A DNA stretch of 9,797 nt from an uncultured Oxalobacteraceae bacterium. GTDB lineage: Bacteria > Pseudomonadota > Gammaproteobacteria > Burkholderiales > Burkholderiaceae. The stretch's first letter is position 1, and each line of letters starts with the position of its first letter. The stretch is from the NCBI GenBank assembly GCA_946479705.1, contig CAMLHI010000055.1, positions 1 to 9,797 on the forward strand, written 5' to 3'. The notes beneath the pieces were generated by a model. The model was not told the origin of the DNA, made no database searches, and was given only the letters and a program-made list of their open reading frames with translations. Shown here in pieces: positions 1 to 7,832 of the stretch. The position numbers were made by a program, and so were the translations under genes.

Positions 1-2
1 TG

Positions 3-719
3 ATCCTGATGAACTTCGATGAAGTCACGGCCAACACCCTGCAGCACCTGATCAACGCCAGCGCGGGCATCCGCGCGCGCGTGCAGGCCACCGGCGGCAG
101 CACCCGCTACACGGCCTACGGCTACCACGGCACCGAGATCCTGATCGGCGGCCAGTACCAGTGGCAGACCTACACCAACTACACCCAGGGCTACGCCAAG
201 ATGCGCCTGGAAAGCGTGGCCCAGGCCGCCTGGGCCCAGGGCGTGCATGCCACCGTCTTCAACTGCCCGGAAATCCGCACCAATTCCTCCGATATTTTCG
301 TCGGCGTGGAACTGTCGCTGTTCCCGCTGCTCAAAGCCCTCAAGCGCGAAGGCGGCGGCGCCTGGGCCGACCAGCAATGGGCGATCTGCCAGGGCCTGCT
401 GGCCGAGGGCGTGCAGTTGCAGGATATCCTCGACCAGATCGAGGCCTACAACAACGATGCCACCAGCGCCACCTTCCGCAATTTCGCCGCCTGGCCGATG
501 GACAATACCCCGGCCCTGGCCGAGATCATGATCGGCACCTCGGAGGAAATCACTTCCAAGCACAGCGACCGCAAGGCCCTGATCACCGACCACCTCAGCT
601 CGCTCGTGCTGGAAGGCGCCGGCCCCTTGATGTTCCATGGCGCCGCCGAGGAAATCGGCCCGACCCTGTGGCTGAACCATGACATCATCGCCCGCCAGCT
701 CAACGCCCTGCATCCATAA
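3..719 (+). CDS. Hypothetical protein, probably 5'-truncated by the window edge
   Basis: An open frame runs from the window edge to a TAA at 717-719. The first ATG is at 9 and would give 236 residues, but the frame is open upstream of it and the eight preceding bases contain no Shine-Dalgarno sequence, so the true start probably lies outside the window. I do not recognise the family. The protein looks soluble: no signal peptide or membrane segment is visible. It has an aromatic stretch with Tyr-Thr-Ala-Tyr-Gly-Tyr (residues about 34-39) and Tyr-Gln-Trp-Gln-Thr-Tyr (50-55), followed by an Ala/Leu-rich, probably helical middle and C-terminus. GC-rich third codon positions match the neighbouring genes, which supports real coding and argues against recent transfer. 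A hairpin follows the stop, so it may be transcribed separately from the genes downstream. No function is proposed. Confidence 0.7.
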   Translation: MLMNFDEVTANTLQHLINASAGIRARVQATGGSTRYTAYGYHGTEILIGGQYQWQTYTNYTQGYAKMRLESVAQAAWAQGVHATVFNCPEIRTNSSDIFVGVELSLFPLLKALKREGGGAWADQQWAICQGLLAEGVQLQDILDQIEAYNNDATSATFRNFAAWPMDNTPALAEIMIGTSEEITSKHSDRKALITDHLSSLVLEGAGPLMFHGAAEEIGPTLWLNHDIIARQLNALHP

Positions 720-728
720 GCAACAACC

Positions 729-755
729 CTAGCCGGCCGGTTTCCCGCCGGCTAG
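729..755 (+). terminator. Perfect 9-bp inverted repeat after the first gene, terminator-like but without a T-tract
   Basis: CTAGCCGGC at 729-737 is the exact reverse complement of GCCGGCTAG at 747-755, with a 9-nt loop between. It begins 9 bases after the TAA of the upstream gene. No T-run follows (next bases GTGCGCAGAG), so it is not a classic intrinsic terminator. It could be a 3'-end stabiliser, a weak pause or terminator, or a protein-binding palindrome. Its position between two units supports a boundary role. Confidence 0.5.
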
Positions 756-765
756 GTGCGCAGAG

Positions 766-771
766 TAAAAT
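766..771 (+). promoter_or_regulatory. Possible -10 box for the DUF3460-scpA-panC unit
   Basis: TAAAAT is an A/T island in otherwise GC-rich DNA and differs from the TATAAT consensus at one position. It would place a transcription start near 778, about 25 nt before the ATG at 803. No good -35 hexamer is present: TTTCCC at 741-746 is the best candidate, with a 19-nt spacer, and it lies in the loop of the hairpin just upstream. This is an inference from position and composition only. Confidence 0.35.
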
Positions 772-802
772 AGCCTGTTTGCTGTCCACCGAGAATCGAT
801 CA

Positions 803-1012
803 ATGAAACTGTCCAAGCAACATTCCATGTACGAATCCGAGCACACCTTGTTCATCAAGCAGCTCAAAGCCAGCAATCCGCATCTGGAAGAAGGCCAGCG
901 CGCCGGCCGCGCCCTGCTGTGGGACAAGGCGCCGATCACCCTCTCCGAGCAGGAAAAAACGGCCGAATCGCGCGTCAAGCAAAACGCTTACGTGTACCAG
1001 AACAAGCTCTAA
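803..1012 (+). CDS. DUF3460 family small protein
   Basis: This is a 69-residue soluble protein of unknown function. From Met9 it matches the pattern I know for DUF3460, a short family found mainly in betaproteobacteria: Met-Tyr-Glu-Ser near the start, then a charged helix (FIKQLKASNPHLEEGQRAGR), Ala-Leu-Leu-Trp-Asp-Lys, and an ending of the type QNAYVYQNKL. I chose the ATG at 803 because GAGAA at 791-795 lies seven bases upstream as a ribosome site. The ATG at 827 would give the more typical family length of about 60 but has no Shine-Dalgarno sequence, and a TTG at 779 is less likely still. It sits 16 nt before scpA and probably shares its transcript. No biochemical role is known to me, so any link to chromosome segregation rests on adjacency alone. 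Confidence 0.8.
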   Translation: MKLSKQHSMYESEHTLFIKQLKASNPHLEEGQRAGRALLWDKAPITLSEQEKTAESRVKQNAYVYQNKL

Positions 1013-1028
1013 GTTTCCGGGCGAGACC

Positions 1029-2746
<1,718 letters not shown>

Positions 2747-2747
2747 A

Positions 2748-3959
2748 CTAGGCTGTCGTCACATTCTGCGCCCAGGCCAGGGCCGACAGGTGCGCCTTGT
2801 TGACATCCACTGGCGCAATATTGAGCGCCTTGGCCAGCGAGGCCACCAGGTTCGAATTGAGTTCGCAAGCCTCGGCCAGGGCCAGGTAGGGGCCGTACAT
2901 GCCGCCGCGCGTGAGCAGCGCGCGCACCACTTCGTCCGGCAGCTGGATGGTGTCGAGCACTTCCTTCATCGGCAAGCCCAGCAGCCGGTCCAGCAGCGAG
3001 AACATGCCCGCCACGAACAGGTTCTCGCCCTCGCCGCGCGGCAGGGCTTTCTGGCCCAGCAGCTCGGCCAGGCGCCCGCGCACCACCGCCGTTTCCATCA
3101 GCACCGGCGAGTAGCCGCTGGTGCTGGCCGTGGCCAGCAGCAGCGTCAGCCAGCGGTACAGCGGCGCATAGCCCAGCATCGCGATGGCTTGCTTGAGCGA
3201 CTGGATCTCGCGGGTGGCGCCGAAGCCGGCCGAGTTAATGAAGCGCAGCAGCTTGTACGACAGGGCCGGGTCGCGCTTGAGCACGCCCTCGATCTTGGGC
3301 ACGTCTTCATTGGCCTGCACCATCTGCATCAATTGCAGGATGATGGTCTGGGCCGGGTTCATGCCCTTGACCGGATTGCCCGGGCGCGGCGTGAGGTGCA
3401 GCTTGCCGACGAAGGCGTCCAGGCCAAGTGCGGCGCAGGCGTCGAAATCGGCCCAGCTGGCCACCGGACGGCCCACCATGTGCACCCCGGCCTGCTTGCC
3501 GGCCGCAAAGGCGCGCGCCTGCCCGGCCACGTCGGCGCCGGTAAAGCGCACTTCGACGTAGGATGCGGTGATGTTGAGGTTGCGGCCCAGGTGGCTGAGG
3601 TCGCCGTCGCGGACCGAGATGCCCACGCCGCCGGCACGCAAGCCCTGCACCGCGGACAAGGTGTCCTGGTCGGCCAGGTCGGCTGCCTTCATGGTCAGCA
3701 CGGTGTGCTCGGGCGGCATGTTGAACAGCGCGTCGCGCGAGAGCATGGCGGGAACGGCGTCGAGGAACAGACTCTTGTCGCGCAGCAGCCAGCCGTGTTC
3801 GTCGTCGTTGACGTTTTCGGCCACGAAGCTGATCAGGGATTCCAGGTCGTCATCGGTGACCACCTGATTGTTGTGGTGTTGCCAGGATAATTCATAAGCG
3901 ACCACGCGCTGCTTCGGGTCGAGCAGCGGTTCGCGGACGATAAAATTTGTTTCGTGCAT
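2748..3959 (-). CDS. EAL-like/HDOD domain signalling protein
   Basis: This is a 403-residue cytoplasmic protein of the two-domain EAL-HDOD (YuxH-like) type. Its N-terminus (FIVREPLLDPKQRVVAYEL, residues 6-24) matches the start of such proteins. The EAL half (about 6-195) looks degenerate: Tyr-Glu-Leu replaces Glu-Ala-Leu, Glu-Val-Arg stands where Lys-Ile-Asp is expected (136-138), and no later catalytic Glu motif is visible. It is therefore unlikely to hydrolyse c-di-GMP and may only bind it or a partner. The HDOD half (about 200-400) has the family hallmark LLRFINSAGF (237-246) followed by SLKQAIAMLGY (254-264). HDOD proteins act in regulation, often of motility and c-di-GMP output. I chose the ATG at 3959; a GTG at 3992 would start inside a strong hairpin and has no ribosome site, and the ATG itself has only a poor one. 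It lies 58 nt downstream of cheZ on the same strand and probably depends partly on che transcription. Confidence 0.87.
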   Translation of the reverse strand: MHETNFIVREPLLDPKQRVVAYELSWQHHNNQVVTDDDLESLISFVAENVNDDEHGWLLRDKSLFLDAVPAMLSRDALFNMPPEHTVLTMKAADLADQDTLSAVQGLRAGGVGISVRDGDLSHLGRNLNITASYVEVRFTGADVAGQARAFAAGKQAGVHMVGRPVASWADFDACAALGLDAFVGKLHLTPRPGNPVKGMNPAQTIILQLMQMVQANEDVPKIEGVLKRDPALSYKLLRFINSAGFGATREIQSLKQAIAMLGYAPLYRWLTLLLATASTSGYSPVLMETAVVRGRLAELLGQKALPRGEGENLFVAGMFSLLDRLLGLPMKEVLDTIQLPDEVVRALLTRGGMYGPYLALAEACELNSNLVASLAKALNIAPVDVNKAHLSALAWAQNVTTA

Positions 3960-3987
3960 ATTGAGTTCGCGAGAGGGGCGGTGAACA

Positions 3988-4015
3988 GGCACGGCGCCGC
4001 GGCGGGCGCCGTGCC
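3988..4015 (-). terminator. 11-bp GC hairpin directly after cheZ, no T-tract
   Basis: GGCACGGCGCC at 3988-3998 pairs perfectly with GGCGCCGTGCC at 4005-4015 around a 6-nt loop. On the cheZ strand it begins three bases after the stop codon and is followed by CTGTTCACC rather than a T-run. It is a strong RNA hairpin and may attenuate read-through into the HDOD gene, protect the che mRNA 3' end, or help factor-dependent termination. Classic intrinsic termination is not supported. Confidence 0.55.
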
Positions 4016-4017
4016 GC

Positions 4018-4686
4018 TTAGAAGCCCAGGCTATCGAGCAGGTCGTCCACCTGGCTTTGGTCGGCGACGACGTCGCTCTTGCCTTCGGGATTGATCTGCG
4101 GACCGTTGAGCAGGGTGTTGTCGAACTCGCGGCGCACGTCGGCCGGGGCGAAATCGACCAGCATCTGGACCAGCTGCTGTTCCAGATTCTGGGCGATGGT
4201 GGTGACCTTGGTGATCACCTGCCCGGTCAGGTCCTGGAAGTCCTGCGCCATCATGATGTCCATCAGGTGGCCGCGGGTAGCGGCGGTGTGCTGGCGCGTG
4301 GCCTGCATTTGCGCCACGGTGCGTTCGGCCAGGGCGCGCCAGTCGGCCGCGCCGCTGTCCGGTGCGTCCAGCAGGGCCTGCCAGGACGCGCCCAGCTCGG
4401 CGGCGCCGGTATCGATGCTGTCCTGCAGCGGCGAGGCCGCGTCGGTGGCATTGAGCACCTTTTGCGCGGCCTGTTCGGACAGGCGCGCCACGTAATCGAG
4501 ACGGTCGCGTGCATCGGGGATGTCGCTGGCCGCCTTTTCAATCAATTTATCCAGGCCCAGGCCGCGCAGGCTGTCGTGCAGCGCGCGCGTCATGTGGCCG
4601 ATGCGGCTCAAGAATTCGTCGTGCGTGCCCGGCTCCCCCGATGCGCTGCCCAGGTGGACGGCGCTGTCGGCGCTGTGCTCGCCCAT
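4018..4686 (-). CDS. cheZ: Chemotaxis protein CheZ (CheY-P phosphatase)
   Basis: This is a 222-residue cytoplasmic phosphatase that removes phosphate from CheY-P and so ends the motor-switching signal. The catalytic motif MMAQDFQDLTGQVI spans residues 145-158. By alignment with E. coli D143/Q147 the active residues are Asp152 and Gln156. The extreme C-terminus VDDLLDSLGF (213-222) is the CheY-binding helix, attached by a flexible stretch (about 195-212). The segment between is a long helical hairpin as in known CheZ. The start follows the cheY stop by one base, with GGAG (4696-4693, inside the end of cheY) as ribosome site, which indicates translational coupling with cheY. Confidence 0.96.
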   Translation of the reverse strand: MGEHSADSAVHLGSASGEPGTHDEFLSRIGHMTRALHDSLRGLGLDKLIEKAASDIPDARDRLDYVARLSEQAAQKVLNATDAASPLQDSIDTGAAELGASWQALLDAPDSGAADWRALAERTVAQMQATRQHTAATRGHLMDIMMAQDFQDLTGQVITKVTTIAQNLEQQLVQMLVDFAPADVRREFDNTLLNGPQINPEGKSDVVADQSQVDDLLDSLGF

Positions 4687-4687
4687 C

Positions 4688-5086
4688 TCAGGCTCCGACT
4701 TTTTCGAGTTTTTCGAAAATCTTGTTCAGCTTTTCATCGAGGGTGGCGGCGGTAAACGGCTTGACCACATACCCGTTGGCGCCAGCTTGCGCGGCGGCGA
4801 TGATGTTTTCCTTCTTCGCTTCGGCCGTCACCATCAGCACCGGCAGCTTGGCCAGGGTGGGGTCGGCGCGAATGTTCTGCAGCATGGTCAGGCCGTCCAT
4901 GTTCGGCATGTTCCAGTCCGAGACCACGAAGTCGAATGGCTCGCTGCGCAGCTTGGCCAGCGCCATCACGCCGTCTTCCGCTTCGTCGACGTTGGCGTAA
5001 CCCAGTTCCTTCAACAGATTGCGGACGATGCGGCGCATCGTCGAGAAATCGTCTACTACTAAAAAGCGCATCTTTGGATCAGCCAT
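4688..5086 (-). CDS. cheY: Chemotaxis response regulator CheY
   Basis: This is a 132-residue single-domain receiver. Phosphorylated by CheA, it binds the flagellar switch and changes rotation, and CheZ reverses this. All conserved residues fall at the E. coli positions: acidic pocket Asp12-Asp13, phosphoacceptor Asp57 in [12 protein letters not shown], Thr87, Tyr106 and Lys109 in KPF. No output domain is present, as expected. The ATG has GGAG (5096-5093) six bases upstream. It is separated from cheB by 124 nt, the longest gap in the che operon, but is virtually fused to cheZ (1 nt), so cheYZ may have an additional promoter. Confidence 0.97.
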   Translation of the reverse strand: MADPKMRFLVVDDFSTMRRIVRNLLKELGYANVDEAEDGVMALAKLRSEPFDFVVSDWNMPNMDGLTMLQNIRADPTLAKLPVLMVTAEAKKENIIAAAQAGANGYVVKPFTAATLDEKLNKIFEKLEKVGA

Positions 5087-5210
5087 GAATTACTCCGTTG
5101 ATTCTCTACTCTGGTTATTGATAGCGCTTCGTCCTGCGGAAGCAGTCTGAAGCATAGCATTTTTGTTGCCGTGAGGCGAACAATGGGATTGCAAATAAAC
5201 GCCTTTCGGC
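5087..5210 (-). promoter_or_regulatory. cheB-cheY intergenic region with possible internal promoter and leader structure
   Basis: This 124-nt stretch is richer in A/T than the flanking genes. Read on the minus strand, a short GCC-GAAA-GGC tetraloop hairpin (5210-5201) directly follows the cheB stop. A TATGCT box (5156-5151) could serve as -10, with a poor TTCGCC -35 (5180-5175) and an 18-nt spacer. Downstream, GCTTC and GAAGC pairs (5143-5139 with 5130-5126) and an overlapping CTGC-TTCC-GCAG stem (5145-5134) could form alternative structures in the cheY leader. I found no convincing sigma-28 (FliA-type) promoter. The elements are real strings in the sequence, but their function is inferred. 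Confidence 0.35.
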
Positions 5211-6275
5211 TCAAACACGCAACGCGCGCGCACCATGCGTTGCAAGATAGCCAAGCACCAGGCCCGGCAGATCTTGCAAGGATGCCACTTCGTGCGTGCC
5301 GCCCAGCGCAATGGCTTCGCGCGGCATGCCGAATACCACGCAGGACGCCTCGTCCTGGGCGAAGTTATGCGCCCCGGAGGTCTTCATTTCGAGCATGCCG
5401 GCCGCACCATCCTTGCCCATGCCGGTCAGGATCACGCCGACCGCATTCTTGCCCGCCGCCAGCGCGGCCGAGCGGAACAGCACGTCGACCGAGGGCCGAT
5501 GGCGGTTCACCGGTTCGCTCTGTTCGATACGGGTGACATAGTTGGCGCCCGAGCGCGCCAGCAGCAGGTGCGAGTGGCCCGGCGCGATGTAGGCGTGGCC
5601 GGGCAGGATGCGCTCCTCGCCGTGGGCTTCGCGCACGCTGATCTTGCACAGCGAATCGAGGCGCCGCGCGAACGAGGTGGTGAAGCCTTCCGGCATATGC
5701 TGGGCGATCAGGATGCCGGGGCAGTCCGAGGGCATCTGCATCAGGAATTCGCGGATCGCTTCGGTGCCGCCGGTGGAGGCGCCGATGATGATCAGCTTTT
5801 CCGAGGACGTCAGCGGATTGCGCAGGGCCGGCAGCGCGGTGGGCGGCGCGCCCGGGGTCAGGGTGCGCGGGCGGATGCGCGCCCTGGCGGCGGCGCGGAT
5901 CTTGTCGGCGATCAGTTCGGTGTACTCGCGCATGCCGCTCTGGATCGAGATCTTCGGCTTGGTGACGAAATCGACCGCGCCCAGTTCCAGCGCGCGCATG
6001 GTGATTTCCGAGCCGCGCTCGGTCAGCGAGGACACCATCACCACCGGCATCGGCCGCAGGCGCATCAGCTTTTCGAGGAAGTCGAGGCCGTCCATCTTGG
6101 GCATCTCGACGTCGAGCGTGAGCACGTCCGGATTGGTCTGCTTGATCAGTTCACGCGCCACCAGCGGGTCGGGGGCCACGCCCACCACCTGCATGTCGCT
6201 CTGGCTGGAAATGATCTCGCTCATCACACTGCGGATCAGTGCCGAGTCGTCCACGATCAGTACCTTGGTCTTCAT
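5211..6275 (-). CDS. cheB: Protein-glutamate methylesterase/deamidase CheB
   Basis: This 354-residue enzyme removes methyl groups from receptor glutamates and deamidates receptor glutamines, resetting receptors after CheA phosphorylates it. The N-terminal receiver (about 1-125) has Asp9-Asp10, phosphoacceptor Asp55 in [11 protein letters not shown], Thr/Ser at VSS (81-83) and Lys106. A Pro/Arg-rich linker (about 132-155) leads to the esterase domain. Its catalytic triad is Ser167 in IGASTGG, His193 in AQHMP and Asp289 in LTGMGKDG. I use the ATG at 6275, with GAGAG (6288-6284) eight bases upstream, rather than the in-frame TTG at 6290. It follows cheD by 18 nt in the same operon and is complete. 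Confidence 0.97.
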   Translation of the reverse strand: MKTKVLIVDDSALIRSVMSEIISSQSDMQVVGVAPDPLVARELIKQTNPDVLTLDVEMPKMDGLDFLEKLMRLRPMPVVMVSSLTERGSEITMRALELGAVDFVTKPKISIQSGMREYTELIADKIRAAARARIRPRTLTPGAPPTALPALRNPLTSSEKLIIIGASTGGTEAIREFLMQMPSDCPGILIAQHMPEGFTTSFARRLDSLCKISVREAHGEERILPGHAYIAPGHSHLLLARSGANYVTRIEQSEPVNRHRPSVDVLFRSAALAAGKNAVGVILTGMGKDGAAGMLEMKTSGAHNFAQDEASCVVFGMPREAIALGGTHEVASLQDLPGLVLGYLATHGARALRV

Positions 6276-6293
6276 AGGAGCCGCTCTCAATTC

Positions 6294-6902
6294 TTAAAAC
6301 AGGTCGATATCGCCGCCCACCGGCTCGACCTTGAGCCGCTTGGCGTAATCGAGCTCGCGCTTGGCCAGCGTATCGTTGTGGGTCTGCATCAGTTTTTTCA
6401 CCAGCACCTTGCCGCTGCGCGGAAAGAAGTACACCTTGCGCGGATAGATGTCGTTCAGGTCTTCGGCCACCACCCGCATTTTCTCGGTCTTCAGGTAGCT
6501 CATCACGAAGGCGGCATTGCGTTCGCCCACATTCATGGCGGTAAAGCCGCGCAGCACCGCGCCGCCGCCGAACACCTTCGCTTCCATGTTCTCGCGCCGC
6601 GCGCCGGCCTTGAGCAGGTCGTTGATCAGCACTTCCATGGCATAGGTTCCGTAGCGCATCGAGGCCGACACGGGGTTCGACGCATCGCCGCCGCCGTCGG
6701 GCAGCATGAAGTGGTTCATGCCGCCCAGGCCAGAGACGCGGTCGCGGATGCAGGCCGACACGCACGAGCCCAGCACCGTCACGATCAGCATGTCCTTGGG
6801 CGTGTAGAAGTACTCGCCCGGCAGGATCTTGGCCGCGTCGCAGTCGAACGTGCGGTCGAAATACACGTTCGTGGCGAATTGTTCTTTCGGTTCGTTAGCC
6901 AT
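6294..6902 (-). CDS. cheD: Chemoreceptor glutamine deamidase CheD
   Basis: This is a 202-residue cytoplasmic deamidase that converts specific receptor glutamines to glutamate, priming them for methylation. The catalytic Cys47 lies in VTVLGSCVSACIRD with the preceding Thr42, and the catalytic His64 lies in GGMNHFMLP. KVFGGGAVL (109-117) is another conserved block. The C-terminal tail beyond about residue 165 is long and charged, as in proteobacterial members. I chose the ATG at 6902 because GGAGAA (6914-6909) lies six bases upstream; an in-frame GTG at 6923 would precede that ribosome site. It sits between cheR and cheB, a usual place in beta- and gammaproteobacteria. No CheC partner is encoded in the window; CheZ supplies the phosphatase instead. 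Confidence 0.95.
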   Translation of the reverse strand: MANEPKEQFATNVYFDRTFDCDAAKILPGEYFYTPKDMLIVTVLGSCVSACIRDRVSGLGGMNHFMLPDGGGDASNPVSASMRYGTYAMEVLINDLLKAGARRENMEAKVFGGGAVLRGFTAMNVGERNAAFVMSYLKTEKMRVVAEDLNDIYPRKVYFFPRSGKVLVKKLMQTHNDTLAKRELDYAKRLKVEPVGGDIDLF

Positions 6903-6930
6903 GTTCAGTTCTCCGAAAACCACAGCGCCT

Positions 6931-7809
6931 TCATGAGGCCCTGCGATCGAGCTCGTAGACGGTCTTGCCGCGCAACTTCAACGACTCCGATACGTACAGA
7001 AAATTCTCCGAGTGGCCCGCGAACAGCAGCGCGTGGTCCTTCATCAGCGGCACGAAGCGCGACAGGATGCGGCGCTGGGTGGTCTTGTCGAAGTAGATCA
7101 TCACGTTGCGGCAGAAGATCGCGTCGAACTGGCCCGACAGCGGCCAGCTGTCGGCCAGCAGGTTGAGCTGCTTGAAGGAGACCAGCTGGCGCAGCTCGGG
7201 ACGCACCCGCACCATGCCTTCCTGGGCCCCTTTGCCGCGCTGGAAAAAACGCCGTGCGCGCTCGGGCGCGAGCTTGTCGATGCGCTCGATGCCGTACACG
7301 CCCTTCTCCCCCGTGGCCAGCACGTTGGTGTCGATGTCGGTGGCGACGATCTGCACCGGCGGCGTGAGGCTGTTGAAGGCTTCGCAGGCGGTCATGGCGA
7401 TCGAATACGGTTCCTCGCCGGTCGAACTGGCCGAGCACCAGATCGTGATGGGACCGTCGCGCAGCTTTTTCAGATGCTCGGCCAGCAGCGGAAAATGGTG
7501 CGCTTCGCGGAAGAACGAGGTCAGGTTGGTGGTCAGCGCATTGGTAAACGATTCCCACTCCTCGCCCAGGCGACCGCCTTCGAGGTCGTTCAGATAGTCG
7601 CTGAAGGAATCGATGCCGGTGGCGCGCAGACGCCGCGCCAGGCGGCTGTAGACCATCTCCTGCTTGCTGTCCGCCAGCGAGATGCCGGCACGCTGGTAGA
7701 TCAGCGTGCGCACCCGTTCAAAATCACCACGGGTGAAATTGAACTCCTTGACAGTATCCTGTTTATGTTGCGGCACCTTGGTATCCTCTTCGTCACGCAT
7801 TGTCCGCAT
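6931..7809 (-). CDS. cheR: Chemotaxis protein methyltransferase CheR
   Basis: This 292-residue enzyme transfers methyl groups from S-adenosylmethionine to receptor glutamates during adaptation. An N-terminal helical domain (about 24-90) precedes the catalytic domain. Family motifs are NLTSFFRE (95-102), the SAM-binding loop CSASSTGEEPYS (125-136), ATDID (156-160, contacting the cofactor ribose) and FCRNVMIYFD (232-241). GHSENF (265-270) is the usual C-terminal element. The start at 7809 has AAGGG (7821-7817) seven bases upstream. A second in-frame ATG at 7800 is possible and would remove only three residues. It lies 23 nt after the mcp gene, whose C-terminal tether is the kind of peptide this enzyme docks on. 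Confidence 0.97.
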   Translation of the reverse strand: MRTMRDEEDTKVPQHKQDTVKEFNFTRGDFERVRTLIYQRAGISLADSKQEMVYSRLARRLRATGIDSFSDYLNDLEGGRLGEEWESFTNALTTNLTSFFREAHHFPLLAEHLKKLRDGPITIWCSASSTGEEPYSIAMTACEAFNSLTPPVQIVATDIDTNVLATGEKGVYGIERIDKLAPERARRFFQRGKGAQEGMVRVRPELRQLVSFKQLNLLADSWPLSGQFDAIFCRNVMIYFDKTTQRRILSRFVPLMKDHALLFAGHSENFLYVSESLKLRGKTVYELDRRAS

Positions 7810-7832
7810 TCACAAGCCCTTAGGGAAGTCGG

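Noticed and set aside
2790..3890. A 366-codon open frame on the plus strand opposite the HDOD gene
   Set aside because: His/Gln/Arg/Ala-rich composition typical of antisense shadows; the minus strand carries clear HDOD motifs.
3960..3992. GTG at 3992 as an upstream start for the HDOD gene
   Set aside because: It lies inside the left arm of the cheZ 3' hairpin, has no ribosome site, and adds residues before the conserved family N-terminus. The ATG at 3959 is preferred.
5235..7166. A 643-codon open frame on the plus strand opposite cheB, cheD and cheR
   Set aside because: It is antisense to three genes with intact catalytic motifs, is rich in His, Arg, Ala and Gln as GC-biased shadow frames are, and shows no domain. 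It is an artefact of strong third-position GC bias.
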